Position numbers and translations under genes: made by a program. From contig NZ_FOYQ01000002.1 of the NCBI RefSeq assembly GCF_900115205.1, positions 434,001 through 498,000 of the forward strand: a stretch of 64,000 bases of DNA. Reading direction: 5' to 3'. Each line of letters begins with the position of its first letter. Position 1 is the first letter of the stretch. Of this stretch, positions 1 to 7,759 are shown piece after piece. Under the pieces are notes generated by a model. The model did not search any database, was not told where the DNA came from, and saw nothing but the letters and a program-made list of their open reading frames with translations. The DNA is from Robiginitalea myxolifaciens (GTDB taxonomy: Bacteria; Bacteroidota; Bacteroidia; Flavobacteriales; Flavobacteriaceae).

Positions 1-11
1 AAACGCCTGAT

Positions 12-1718
12 ATGGGATCTTTAGACTGGATCATACTTGCTGGCACCTTACTTTTTATCGTAGCCTATGGGGTATGGAAAACCCGGGGGAGCCAAAGCGT
101 AGAAGACTATGTGCAGGGCGGCAAGAAAGCCAAATGGTTAACCGTAGGGCTCTCGGTAATGGCTACTCAGGCCAGTGCGATCACATTCTTATCCACTCCG
201 GGGCAAGCCTTTCACGATGGGATGGGCTTTGTTCAATTTTATTTTGGGCTGCCACTGGCAATGATTATAATTTGTCTGGTTTTTGTTCCAATCTACCATC
301 ATCTCAAAGTCTATACCGCCTATGAATTCCTGGAACGACGGTTCGACTTAAAGACAAGAACCCTGGCAGCTGTCCTGTTTCTTATCCAGCGTGGACTCTC
401 TGCGGGAATCACCATTTTTGCGCCTTCGATAATCCTATCAGCTGTGCTGGGATGGGACCTGACAATCCTGAATATCGTAATCGGGATATTGGTAATCATT
501 TACACCGTCTCCGGAGGAACTAAAGCGGTCAACGTTACCCAGAAGCAACAGATGTTTATCATCATGCTGGGGATGTTTATGGCATTCTTTTTCATTCTCG
601 GGTATCTGCCCACCGACCTTACCTTTGGCAAAGCCCTTAAGGTGGCCGGGGCAAGCGAAAAACTGAATATCCTCAATTTTGACTTCGATACGGATAGCCG
701 GTACACCTTCTGGAGCGGAATTACTGGGGGAATGTTCCTGATGCTGGCGTATTTCGGAACCGATCAGAGTCAGGTTCAGCGTTACCTATCCGGCAAGTCC
801 GTGCGCGAAAGTCAATTGGGACTTATTTTCAACGGAATCCTCAAAATCCCTATGCAATTCTTTATTCTGCTGGTCGGGGTTATGGTTTTCGTTTTCTATC
901 AGTACAATCCTTCTCCCCTGAACTTTAACCCGGCTGCGACTCAAAGTGTCCTGGATTCGGAATATGCCGAGGAGTACCAGGTGCTGGAAACCGCCCACAG
1001 GGAACTGGAGGTGGAAAAGAAGATGGCGCAGGAAAACTTTTCAGCTGCCCTTGACCTCAAGGAATACACGGCAACCGTAGATGCCAAGCAAAAGATCCTC
1101 GAGATAAACCGCAAGGAACAGAATAACCGGGAGGCTGCCCGGGAAATGATTGCGAAAGCAGATCCTGGAGCTGAAACGAATGACAAGGACTATGTCTTTA
1201 TCCACTTTATCCTGAATTACCTGCCACGGGGATTGATTGGCCTGTTACTGGCCGTAATTCTCTCCGCAGCCATGTCGTCAACCGCTTCCGAGCTCAATGC
1301 CCTGGGTACGATTTCCGCCCTTGACCTGTACAAGCGAAATACACACCAGGTAATGGATCAGAAACACTATCTCAAGGTAAGCCGGTTCTTTACGCTGCTT
1401 TGGGGCGTTATTGCCATACTCATTGCCTGCTTTGCCAATCTGTTCGACAACTTAATCCAGCTAGTGAATATTATTGGTTCCATATTCTATGGAAATGTCC
1501 TGGGTATATTTTTGCTGGCTTTTTTCGTACGCTATGTACGCGGGAATTCGGTGTTTGTGGCAGCCCTGATCACTCAGGTCATCGTGATAGTAATCTGGTA
1601 CCTCGACTGGATGTCTTACCTCTGGCTCAATGCCGTAGGTTGTGTTGTAGTTATGTTGTTGGCGCTCATCATAGAGAGTTTTGACCGCCTCTTGCAACAG
1701 GAGCCTGCCGAGCTATAA
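12..1718 (+). CDS. Sodium:solute symporter (SSS family)
   Basis: Inner-membrane secondary transporter that would couple Na+ entry to uptake of a small solute; the substrate cannot be told from sequence. The 568-residue product has about 13 hydrophobic segments, the first at residues 6-22. The SSS-typical stretch ATQASAITFLSTPGQ lies at residues 51-65, and DQSQVQRYLSGKS at 251-263. Between two membrane segments sits a charged, helix-prone insert (about residues 300-392, rich in E, K, A and Q) that could form a coiled coil. The ATG is only 11 bases from the window edge, so its promoter is not visible. A terminator follows at once. Family assignment is firm. Confidence 0.93.
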   Translation: MGSLDWIILAGTLLFIVAYGVWKTRGSQSVEDYVQGGKKAKWLTVGLSVMATQASAITFLSTPGQAFHDGMGFVQFYFGLPLAMIIICLVFVPIYHHLKVYTAYEFLERRFDLKTRTLAAVLFLIQRGLSAGITIFAPSIILSAVLGWDLTILNIVIGILVIIYTVSGGTKAVNVTQKQQMFIIMLGMFMAFFFILGYLPTDLTFGKALKVAGASEKLNILNFDFDTDSRYTFWSGITGGMFLMLAYFGTDQSQVQRYLSGKSVRESQLGLIFNGILKIPMQFFILLVGVMVFVFYQYNPSPLNFNPAATQSVLDSEYAEEYQVLETAHRELEVEKKMAQENFSAALDLKEYTATVDAKQKILEINRKEQNNREAAREMIAKADPGAETNDKDYVFIHFILNYLPRGLIGLLLAVILSAAMSSTASELNALGTISALDLYKRNTHQVMDQKHYLKVSRFFTLLWGVIAILIACFANLFDNLIQLVNIIGSIFYGNVLGIFLLAFFVRYVRGNSVFVAALITQVIVIVIWYLDWMSYLWLNAVGCVVVMLLALIIESFDRLLQQEPAEL

Positions 1719-1722
1719 AAAA

Positions 1723-1746
1723 ACCCGGCCTTTGAGCCGGGTCTTT
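1723..1746. terminator. Bidirectional intrinsic terminator
   Basis: A perfect 7-bp stem (ACCCGGC / GCCGGGT) with a 6-nt loop is flanked by A-runs on the left and T-rich sequence on the right. It sits between the convergent symporter and DUF2911 genes and can serve both. Confidence 0.85.
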
Positions 1747-1766
1747 GATCCTGTATTTATGTCCAA

Positions 1767-2609
1767 TTACATTGCGCCCCACTCTTTGAGGCTGTCTTTG
1801 TTCATTTTGATGTAATCGTTGTTGCCCGCATCTTCGGCCGCGGCCAGGGATTTTTTGGCGGCTGCAATAGCGCCTTTGGTATCGCCCATAGCAGCATAGA
1901 TCAATGACTGACGGCGGGACATCCAGAATGCCTTTGGATTGGCAGCGACTGCCTTGTCAATCCATTCTTTGGCCTTAGCCAGATCCATCCCTTCGTCGTG
2001 GTAGTAGGAAGCTGCCTGGAAATAATCATTGGCAGAAGGTCCCGACATTACCGCTTCAACGCTGGCCTGGGCCTTGGTTGCCGTAGGAACTTCAAAAGGG
2101 ACACCTACATATACGTTTTCCCAAAGCATACCAATGACAGCACCGTTATTGGTAAGGTTATCGATTGTGATGGTAAAGGTTTGCACCGGATCCTCCATTT
2201 TGTATACCTGGGTTGTGGCAGTGGCGGCTACTTTGCTATCATCCCATTTACGGGGCAATCCGCCATTATTTGTATCCGTGTAGAAATAGACTTCCCAGCT
2301 ATCCATACCTGGTTTGGTGTAGATGGCGTACGTCCCTGCTTCCAGAGTCGTTCCTGACACGGTAACCGGATCGCTGAAGCTAATGGTCGTATTCATATTG
2401 GCTCCCGTACGCCAAATGGCATCATAAGGGACCAAATCTCCGAAAATAGTACGCCCGCGCATCGAGGGGCGGGAATATTCTACTGTAACCTGGGTGAGGC
2501 CAACGGTTTGTTTCATCATCGATGAAGGACTGGGTTGTGGGACCTGGATCTGTCCCCAGCTCATCAGACCGCTCAAAAGTGCGGCCGCAAGTAAGAAAGT
2601 TTGTTTCAT
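1767..2609 (-). CDS. DUF2911 domain secreted protein
   Basis: Product of 280 residues with a signal peptide (about residues 1-19, ending SWGQ) followed by a DUF2911 domain (about 22-170), a beta-rich domain of unknown function common in Bacteroidota. Motifs seen are SRPSMRGRTIFGDLVPYD and WRTGANMNTTISFSDPV. The last 100 residues are helical and TPR-like (AKEWIDKAVAANPKAFWM). The cell location is periplasmic or outer-membrane associated by inference from the signal peptide. The molecular role is unknown. A -7-like motif lies 22 bp upstream of the ATG. Confidence 0.9.
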   Translation of the reverse strand: MKQTFLLAAALLSGLMSWGQIQVPQPSPSSMMKQTVGLTQVTVEYSRPSMRGRTIFGDLVPYDAIWRTGANMNTTISFSDPVTVSGTTLEAGTYAIYTKPGMDSWEVYFYTDTNNGGLPRKWDDSKVAATATTQVYKMEDPVQTFTITIDNLTNNGAVIGMLWENVYVGVPFEVPTATKAQASVEAVMSGPSANDYFQAASYYHDEGMDLAKAKEWIDKAVAANPKAFWMSRRQSLIYAAMGDTKGAIAAAKKSLAAAEDAGNNDYIKMNKDSLKEWGAM

Positions 2610-2630
2610 GGCTCTTGAGATTTATCACCT

Positions 2631-2638
2631 CAAAGCTA
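2631..2638 (-). promoter_or_regulatory. Candidate -7 element of the DUF2911 gene
   Basis: On the minus strand this reads TAGCTTTG, matching the Bacteroidota -7 consensus TAnnTTTG. It lies 22 bp upstream of the ATG at 2609. I see no convincing -33 TTTG at the expected distance. Confidence 0.4.
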
Positions 2639-2681
2639 TGAAGTTGCGATGCTGCGGTTTGTTAAAGAAACCTTAAAAGAA

Positions 2682-3908
2682 TCAGTATCTGATGAACGGC
2701 CGGGATAAGGTTTGTTCCCGCAGGTAAAGGGTAAAATAGTATATGGAAGTACCCAGGCCTGATACATCCATTTCCGCAATCCGAATTTCCGGCCCTTCCT
2801 CATATCGAATCCGGCGTCCTGCAGAATCGTATATAGCCCTTGCGAGCAGCTCGTTGGTGCTACCGTGAGCATATTCCAAGAGGCCACTGAAGGGTCTGCC
2901 AAATAGCCGCAATTCATCACTGGCTAACTGGGGTTGATAACCTCCAAATCCAGGATTGGGAGCGCCACCTCCTCCCGGTTCTTCCCCACCGGGTTCTTCT
3001 CCTCCTGGTTCCTCCCCTCCCGGCTCTTCTCCGGTAGGGTCACCATCTGCAAATTCTACCCGGAATACTGAGGCCTGGAGGCTTACAAAAGCATTGGTAA
3101 ACGACTCGGTACTGAACAAATAGATACCAGGAGCTGATGCCAGAAGTCCTTCGGCCTGGCCAAAGCCAATTTCCAGTGGTTCCCGTACAGTTTCAGTTGG
3201 GAAAAGCAGGCCATCTGCGCCGAGCGGAAGCCGAACCATAAACGGTTGCAGTTGATTACTGTAGCCGAGAAGGGCAATCCCGCTTCCATCGGAAAACGGA
3301 TGTCCGGCAGTGATTAACCCGCCAATAGACAGTTCGCCGATACGCTCCGCCTGATAATCGCCAGGGACTTTAGGCAACCTGTAGATAACCGTTCCCCCAG
3401 ACTGCCATTGTTTGGTAAAAATCAAGAGGTCATCGCCGCGAACCACCAGCGCCTCGGCATCCCAATCGCTATTCTGGCCCCCGCTAAAATCCGTTTGATC
3501 TTCGTAGCTATAGCTAATGATTTCAGGGGTCACCGAAGTTCCTGAACGTAGGGCGTCCAAAGAAACGCGTAGTATTTTCAAATCCTGGCGCTGTCCCAGG
3601 TTATTCCCGATATCTCCGATATAGATGAAATTGTCGTCCACGGCAATGTCCTCCCAATCCGTATTGGTCACCCCTGTGATCTCAATGGTTCTTAGAAGCG
3701 CAAAATTATCGGCATCCAGCTCATATAATACGGCCTCATTCCCACTGTCGTTATGGGTAATCAAACGATCGTCAAGGCCTAATAATCCCGAGCTCTCTCC
3801 TACCTCTTCCGGGAGATTGCCCAGCAGGGTTACCTGAGGCTGACTATAGGCTAAGGCACCTAGTAGACCAAAGCTCCAGAATAGCATGTACGACGCCGAT
3901 CTTAGCAT
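2682..3908 (-). CDS. Secreted beta-propeller-like protein with T9SS-type C-terminal region
   Basis: Product of 408 residues. It has a signal peptide (about residues 1-22) and a beta-propeller-like body (about 25-285) with repeated strand motifs such as TDWEDIAVDDNFIYIGDIGN, recalling esterase-like or WD40-like propellers. A four-fold GGEEP repeat linker (about 290-313) and a C-terminal domain of about 90 residues follow. The last domain ends in YYFTLYLREQTL and looks like a type A T9SS sorting domain, though more divergent than the other two in this window. Export to the cell surface or medium is inferred. Ligand and enzyme activity are unknown. Confidence 0.85.
   Translation of the reverse strand: MLRSASYMLFWSFGLLGALAYSQPQVTLLGNLPEEVGESSGLLGLDDRLITHNDSGNEAVLYELDADNFALLRTIEITGVTNTDWEDIAVDDNFIYIGDIGNNLGQRQDLKILRVSLDALRSGTSVTPEIISYSYEDQTDFSGGQNSDWDAEALVVRGDDLLIFTKQWQSGGTVIYRLPKVPGDYQAERIGELSIGGLITAGHPFSDGSGIALLGYSNQLQPFMVRLPLGADGLLFPTETVREPLEIGFGQAEGLLASAPGIYLFSTESFTNAFVSLQASVFRVEFADGDPTGEEPGGEEPGGEEPGGEEPGGGGAPNPGFGGYQPQLASDELRLFGRPFSGLLEYAHGSTNELLARAIYDSAGRRIRYEEGPEIRIAEMDVSGLGTSIYYFTLYLREQTLSRPFIRY
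2968..3035 (-). repeat. GGEEP linker-coding short tandem repeat
   Basis: Four near-identical 15-bp units encode GGEEP repeats joining the propeller to the C-terminal domain. Such simple in-frame repeats can change copy number by slippage and would then only alter linker length. Confidence 0.7.
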
Positions 3909-3999
3909 GCCGAAAAGTTACGAAATGCTCCGGGATCACCGCAAAAATTAGTCCTTCGCAGTCTATTCTCGATAAAGGGTTTACGGGTATTTTAATTTA

Positions 4000-4029
4000 T
4001 GTTTAACCTTAATTTCTTTTAGTTAAACA
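4000..4029. promoter_or_regulatory. Inverted repeat, candidate operator of the photolyase operon
   Basis: A perfect 8-bp inverted repeat, TGTTTAAC (4000-4007) and GTTAAACA (4022-4029), separated by 14 bp. It lies 37 bp upstream of the first ATG of the SRPBCC / SDR / photolyase operon. Long-spaced inverted repeats in promoters are typical of MerR-type regulators, and LitR/CarH-type MerR proteins control photolyase operons in other bacteria. No regulator gene is adjacent here, so the link is inference. Confidence 0.5.
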
Positions 4030-4065
4030 AAATCCACTGTAACTTGCGTGTGTTATTAATCATCC

Positions 4066-4563
4066 ATGGGTCACTACCAAATTCGCGCCGCTCAAAATCT
4101 TTCCTGCACTCCTGCTGAAGCCTGGGAATTTCTCAGTAATCCCGGTAATTTACAGCGGATTACCCCACCCAAGATGAAGTTTGAAATCCTGGACGGGTTG
4201 GCAGAAAACATGTTTGCCGGGCAAATCATTCACTACAAGGTTTCCCCCTTCAAAGGATTTAAAACTCATTGGGTTACGGAGATTACCCATGTTAAAGAAG
4301 GCGAATACTTCGTCGATGAACAGCGATTTGGACCCTATGCATTCTGGCACCATCAACATCGCATAGAAGCCATATCGGGAGGAACCCGGATGGAGGATAT
4401 CGTAAATTATAAATTACCGCTAGGGCCGCTTGGCGATCTAGCCCACGGGCTTTTTGTCAAAAGGCAGCTCAAGGAAATATTTGCCTACCGCGAGGCGGAA
4501 TTACTCCGTCGCTTTGGAAAGGCCGAAAGCGGAACGGATCAATTATCATTTAAAAAACTATAG
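4066..4563 (+). CDS. SRPBCC family protein
   Basis: A 165-residue START/Bet v1-fold protein (polyketide cyclase / ligand-binding class), with the family pattern AWEFLSNPGNLQRITPPKMKF at residues 23-43 and a helical C-terminus. These proteins bind a hydrophobic ligand in a cavity; the ligand here is unknown. No signal peptide, so cytoplasmic. It is the first gene of a tight three-gene operon with an SDR (6-nt gap) and a photolyase, an arrangement seen in light-induced operons of many bacteria. A role in the light or photo-oxidative stress response is therefore inferred. Confidence 0.9.
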   Translation: MGHYQIRAAQNLSCTPAEAWEFLSNPGNLQRITPPKMKFEILDGLAENMFAGQIIHYKVSPFKGFKTHWVTEITHVKEGEYFVDEQRFGPYAFWHHQHRIEAISGGTRMEDIVNYKLPLGPLGDLAHGLFVKRQLKEIFAYREAELLRRFGKAESGTDQLSFKKL

Positions 4564-4569
4564 GAATAC

Positions 4570-5262
4570 ATGTCTAAAAACGTACTTATTATTGGGGGAA
4601 CTTCCGGCATTGGAAGGGAACTTGTAGAATTACTAAAATCAGATTATAACGTCTACACGGCTTCCCGGGACGGTAGTGCCCTGGAAAATACAGGTATTCC
4701 GCATATTACCCTGGACGTAACAGGCGAAATACCAGAGGGTAATGGCCTTCCGGAACAACTCGACGGTTTTGTATACTGCCCCGGCAGTATCAACTTGAAA
4801 CCGTTCAAAATGCTCAGCGAAGATGCCTTTCGCGAGGAAATGGAAATCAATTTCTTTGGACTCGTGAAGGTGCTCAATAAGATTATGCCACGATTCAATG
4901 AAGGGGCGAGCCTGGTGTTCTTCAGTACGGTAGCCGTTAAAAGTGGTATGCCCTTTCATACCAGCGTGGCAGCTGCCAAAGGAGCCGTGGAGGCCTTTGC
5001 CCGGTCTTTGGCCGCCGAGTATGCCCCTAAGCTACGCGTGAATGCAATCGCACCTTCACTGGTCGATACACCTTTGGCAGGCCGCCTGTTGAACAACGAG
5101 CAGAAAAGAGAAAAAATGGCGGAGCGTCATCCGCTACGTCGCACGGGAACCCCAGGAGATATTGCTCGTGCTGCTGCCTTCCTGCTTAGCAAAGAGAATG
5201 ATTGGATTACCGGTCAAGTTCTTGGCGTAGACGGAGGACTCTCGACGCTGAACGTGAATTAG
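4570..5262 (+). CDS. SDR family oxidoreductase lacking the catalytic Tyr
   Basis: A 230-residue short-chain dehydrogenase/reductase with the NAD(P)-binding Rossmann motif GGTSGIG (residues 9-15), an N-rich NLKPFK segment and a Ser at 119. The usual YxxxK is not present: the Lys is kept at 137 in SVAAAKGAVEAF, but the Tyr position (133) is Val. This SDR may therefore have altered chemistry or bind rather than reduce its substrate. It is sandwiched between an SRPBCC protein and photolyase, with a 1-nt gap to the latter, so co-translation is likely. Substrate unknown. Confidence 0.92.
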   Translation: MSKNVLIIGGTSGIGRELVELLKSDYNVYTASRDGSALENTGIPHITLDVTGEIPEGNGLPEQLDGFVYCPGSINLKPFKMLSEDAFREEMEINFFGLVKVLNKIMPRFNEGASLVFFSTVAVKSGMPFHTSVAAAKGAVEAFARSLAAEYAPKLRVNAIAPSLVDTPLAGRLLNNEQKREKMAERHPLRRTGTPGDIARAAAFLLSKENDWITGQVLGVDGGLSTLNVN

Positions 5263-5263
5263 G

Positions 5264-6568
5264 ATGGCGCAAAAGGTTTCCATATTCTGGTTCCGACGCG
5301 ATTTGCGACTCGAAGACAACCATGGCTTGTATCGGGCATTGAATTCGGGCACGCGAATAATGCCAATCTTCATATTCGATCCGGAAATCCTAGATGAATT
5401 GCCAAAGGACGATGCGCGGGTCAATTTCATCATGCAAAACCTGCAGCAAATGCGGGATCACTTGCAGGCAAAACACGGAAGTTCGCTAGCTATTTATCAT
5501 GGAAAACCTGAGGATGTTTTTGGTGAGCTTATAAAGGAGTGGGATGTTCAGGAAGTGTTTGCCAATCGGGATTATGAGCCTTACGCCCGGAAACGGGATA
5601 AACAGATCTGGGAATTGCTCGACAAACATGACATTCCCTTCAAAGGTTATAAGGATCAGGTAATTTTTGAAAAGTCCGAGGTTGTAAAGGACGACGGGGA
5701 TCCCTATGTGGTCTACACTCCTTTCATGCGAAAATGGAAAGAGGAGTTTAAAAAAAGTGGTTATGAGCACTATCCCAGCGAGGAATACCTGCAGAACTGC
5801 TATGAACATTCGTTATTACCAAATCTCGCATTAAGCGATATTGGTTTTGAAGAATCTGCCATTAAGGTTCCTGAGTTCAATCTCTCCAGGGATTTAGTAG
5901 CCAATTACGAGGATACCCGGAATATTCCGGCAAAGGATGGCACTTCCCGGTTGGGCCCCCATCTGAGGTTTGGTACTATCTCTGTGCGCCAGGCCTTGAA
6001 AGAAGCCCTGAAGCCTGAGAATGAAACCTTTTGGAACGAACTTATCTGGCGTGAGTTTTTTATGCAAATCCTCTGGCATTTTCCACATACGACGAATAAG
6101 GCCTTCAAGGCTAAATACGACAACATAAAGTGGCGCAATAAAGAGGAGGAATTTGACAAGTGGAAAGCAGGAGAAACCGGATATGCCCTGGTCGATGCCG
6201 GTATGCGCGAATTAAATGAATCGGGCTATATGCACAACCGGGTACGCATGTTGGTCGCCAGTTTTCTTTGCAAGCATTTGCTGATCGACTGGCGCTGGGG
6301 GGAAGCCTATTTTGCTGAAAAATTACTCGACTATGAAATGGCCAGCAATGTAGGCAACTGGCAATGGGCCGCAGGTAGTGGAGTGGATGCCGCTCCGTAT
6401 TTCCGGATCTTTAATCCAATTACCCAATTAGATAAATTCGATAAGCAGCGGACCTACGTTAATCATTGGGTGCCTGAATTTGGTACCGAAGCCTATCCGG
6501 AAAAAATGGTAGACCATAAAATGGCACGCGAGCGCTGCCTGGACACCTATAAAACTGCCCTGAACTAA
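5264..6568 (+). CDS. phr: Deoxyribodipyrimidine photo-lyase (cryptochrome/photolyase family)
   Basis: A 434-residue blue-light flavoenzyme that splits UV-induced cyclobutane pyrimidine dimers in DNA. The N-terminal photolyase domain opens with FWFRRDLRLEDNHGL (residues 8-22). The FAD-binding domain shows TSRLGPHLRFGTISVRQ, NELIWREFFMQILWHFP and MASNVGNWQWAAGSG, typical of class I CPD photolyases. Length is normal for the class. It is the last gene of the SRPBCC-SDR-photolyase operon. A cryptochrome-like signalling role cannot be excluded, but the FAD-binding motifs look intact. Confidence 0.95.
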   Translation: MAQKVSIFWFRRDLRLEDNHGLYRALNSGTRIMPIFIFDPEILDELPKDDARVNFIMQNLQQMRDHLQAKHGSSLAIYHGKPEDVFGELIKEWDVQEVFANRDYEPYARKRDKQIWELLDKHDIPFKGYKDQVIFEKSEVVKDDGDPYVVYTPFMRKWKEEFKKSGYEHYPSEEYLQNCYEHSLLPNLALSDIGFEESAIKVPEFNLSRDLVANYEDTRNIPAKDGTSRLGPHLRFGTISVRQALKEALKPENETFWNELIWREFFMQILWHFPHTTNKAFKAKYDNIKWRNKEEEFDKWKAGETGYALVDAGMRELNESGYMHNRVRMLVASFLCKHLLIDWRWGEAYFAEKLLDYEMASNVGNWQWAAGSGVDAAPYFRIFNPITQLDKFDKQRTYVNHWVPEFGTEAYPEKMVDHKMARERCLDTYKTALN

Positions 6569-6594
6569 GACAAAATTCCTTTTGAAGTAATGCT

Positions 6595-7647
6595 TTATTC
6601 AGGTGTGAGTCCGGAAAGCTGCATTTCCAACTCGGCCTGGGCAGCCAGTCGGCGCTCCAGAATTCTTATGTAACGCAGCGCTTCCCGATTGCCATAGATC
6701 GCATAGGCATCTTTAGCCCAGCTATGGGCGGCTTCCAGGTCGCCATTTATCTCATTGATGATAGCCATATTGTAATGGGCACGTCCGGCAATTTTGTCTT
6801 TGGGATGCGCGGTTTCGGCTTCCCACAACTGTGCCGCTTCATTCCAGGCACCCGTCTGTGCCAGTCGCTTGCCGCGTTCAAAAGAATCGTTACCCCGGAC
6901 AAAATAATCACGTCCCACGCGGATTCTGGAAGGCTCTAAACGGCTGCCATGAACAAATCCGGTCTGGCGTGAAATATCGAGAACCCGTTCCTTGCGATTC
7001 CTGATGGATTCAAGGGCTTCTACCGGATTTATTCCCTGACCACTGACCCGCAGGTAGTCGGTGTATTCCCACTGATCTACAGGCAGGGGTACCTGGGGGA
7101 GATAAATGCGCCATCCACTCCTCAAAGCGGTGGTAAGATCCAATCGATGCATGGGAACCTTTACTGGGATGCCCAGGGTTCCCGTTACTTCCCGCATACC
7201 AATTTCGGCCCGGACCTGTGTAGCTGTATCATAATACGCCAGCGAAAAAACAGCGTCCAATCCATAGGTTGCACATAACTCGCGCAGTTGCTCCCGGCTG
7301 AGGGCAGCGGGCATGGCCAAAGTTCCTTTTGCCAGCTGAGGAAGGCTGTCCAGAATCACCACGGCTTCGAAGCGGTTCGATGTACGCAAGCGATCCGCTA
7401 ATCCTTGCAGGGCTGCCTGGGATCCATCCCGATCGAGCTGCATGCCTTCTGCGCTCAGAATGGCATCTATTTTGGCCAGGGTACCCTTTCCTTCAGAGGG
7501 AATAGATCGATTGATAATCCCAACACGCTGAACATTCTTCGGTAAACTAACCACGGCGGGTTCAGTAACTGTCATACTCAGCCGGTGGGTAGCACTACAT
7601 GAAAATAAAAGCAGGGACAAAAATCCCAGATACACTAAAGATCTCAT
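6595..7647 (-). CDS. DUF6340 family lipoprotein
   Basis: A Bacteroidota-specific lipoprotein of unknown function, 350 residues from the chosen ATG. The frame can be extended to a TTG at 7668, but the ATG at 7647 gives a clean lipoprotein signal peptide with lipobox LLFSC (Cys at residue 17). Features seen are a conserved N-terminal stretch VGIINRS and a mid-region SLAYYDT that fit DUF6340. The C-terminal 80 residues are helical and TPR-like (GRAHYNMAIINEINGDLEAA). Probably anchored in the periplasm or outer membrane. It is convergent with photolyase and divergent from the amidohydrolase gene. Confidence 0.88.
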   Translation of the reverse strand: MRSLVYLGFLSLLLFSCSATHRLSMTVTEPAVVSLPKNVQRVGIINRSIPSEGKGTLAKIDAILSAEGMQLDRDGSQAALQGLADRLRTSNRFEAVVILDSLPQLAKGTLAMPAALSREQLRELCATYGLDAVFSLAYYDTATQVRAEIGMREVTGTLGIPVKVPMHRLDLTTALRSGWRIYLPQVPLPVDQWEYTDYLRVSGQGINPVEALESIRNRKERVLDISRQTGFVHGSRLEPSRIRVGRDYFVRGNDSFERGKRLAQTGAWNEAAQLWEAETAHPKDKIAGRAHYNMAIINEINGDLEAAHSWAKDAYAIYGNREALRYIRILERRLAAQAELEMQLSGLTPE

Positions 7648-7746
7648 TTGGGTGACTTTGGACTTCAATGGTTAAAACGAATCTGAAGCAAAAAATTGTT
7701 TTTTTTCGACCAACAGCAGCGGTTCGGCAATCCCATCCCTTTTTGA

Positions 7747-7754
7747 TATCTTTA
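7747..7754 (+). promoter_or_regulatory. Candidate -7 element of the amidohydrolase gene
   Basis: TATCTTTA, one mismatch from TAnnTTTG, lies 5 bp upstream of the ATG. A TTCG at 7723-7726, with a 20-bp spacer, could be a weak -33 box. If used, the transcript would be nearly leaderless. Confidence 0.3.
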
Positions 7755-7759
7755 GAAAT

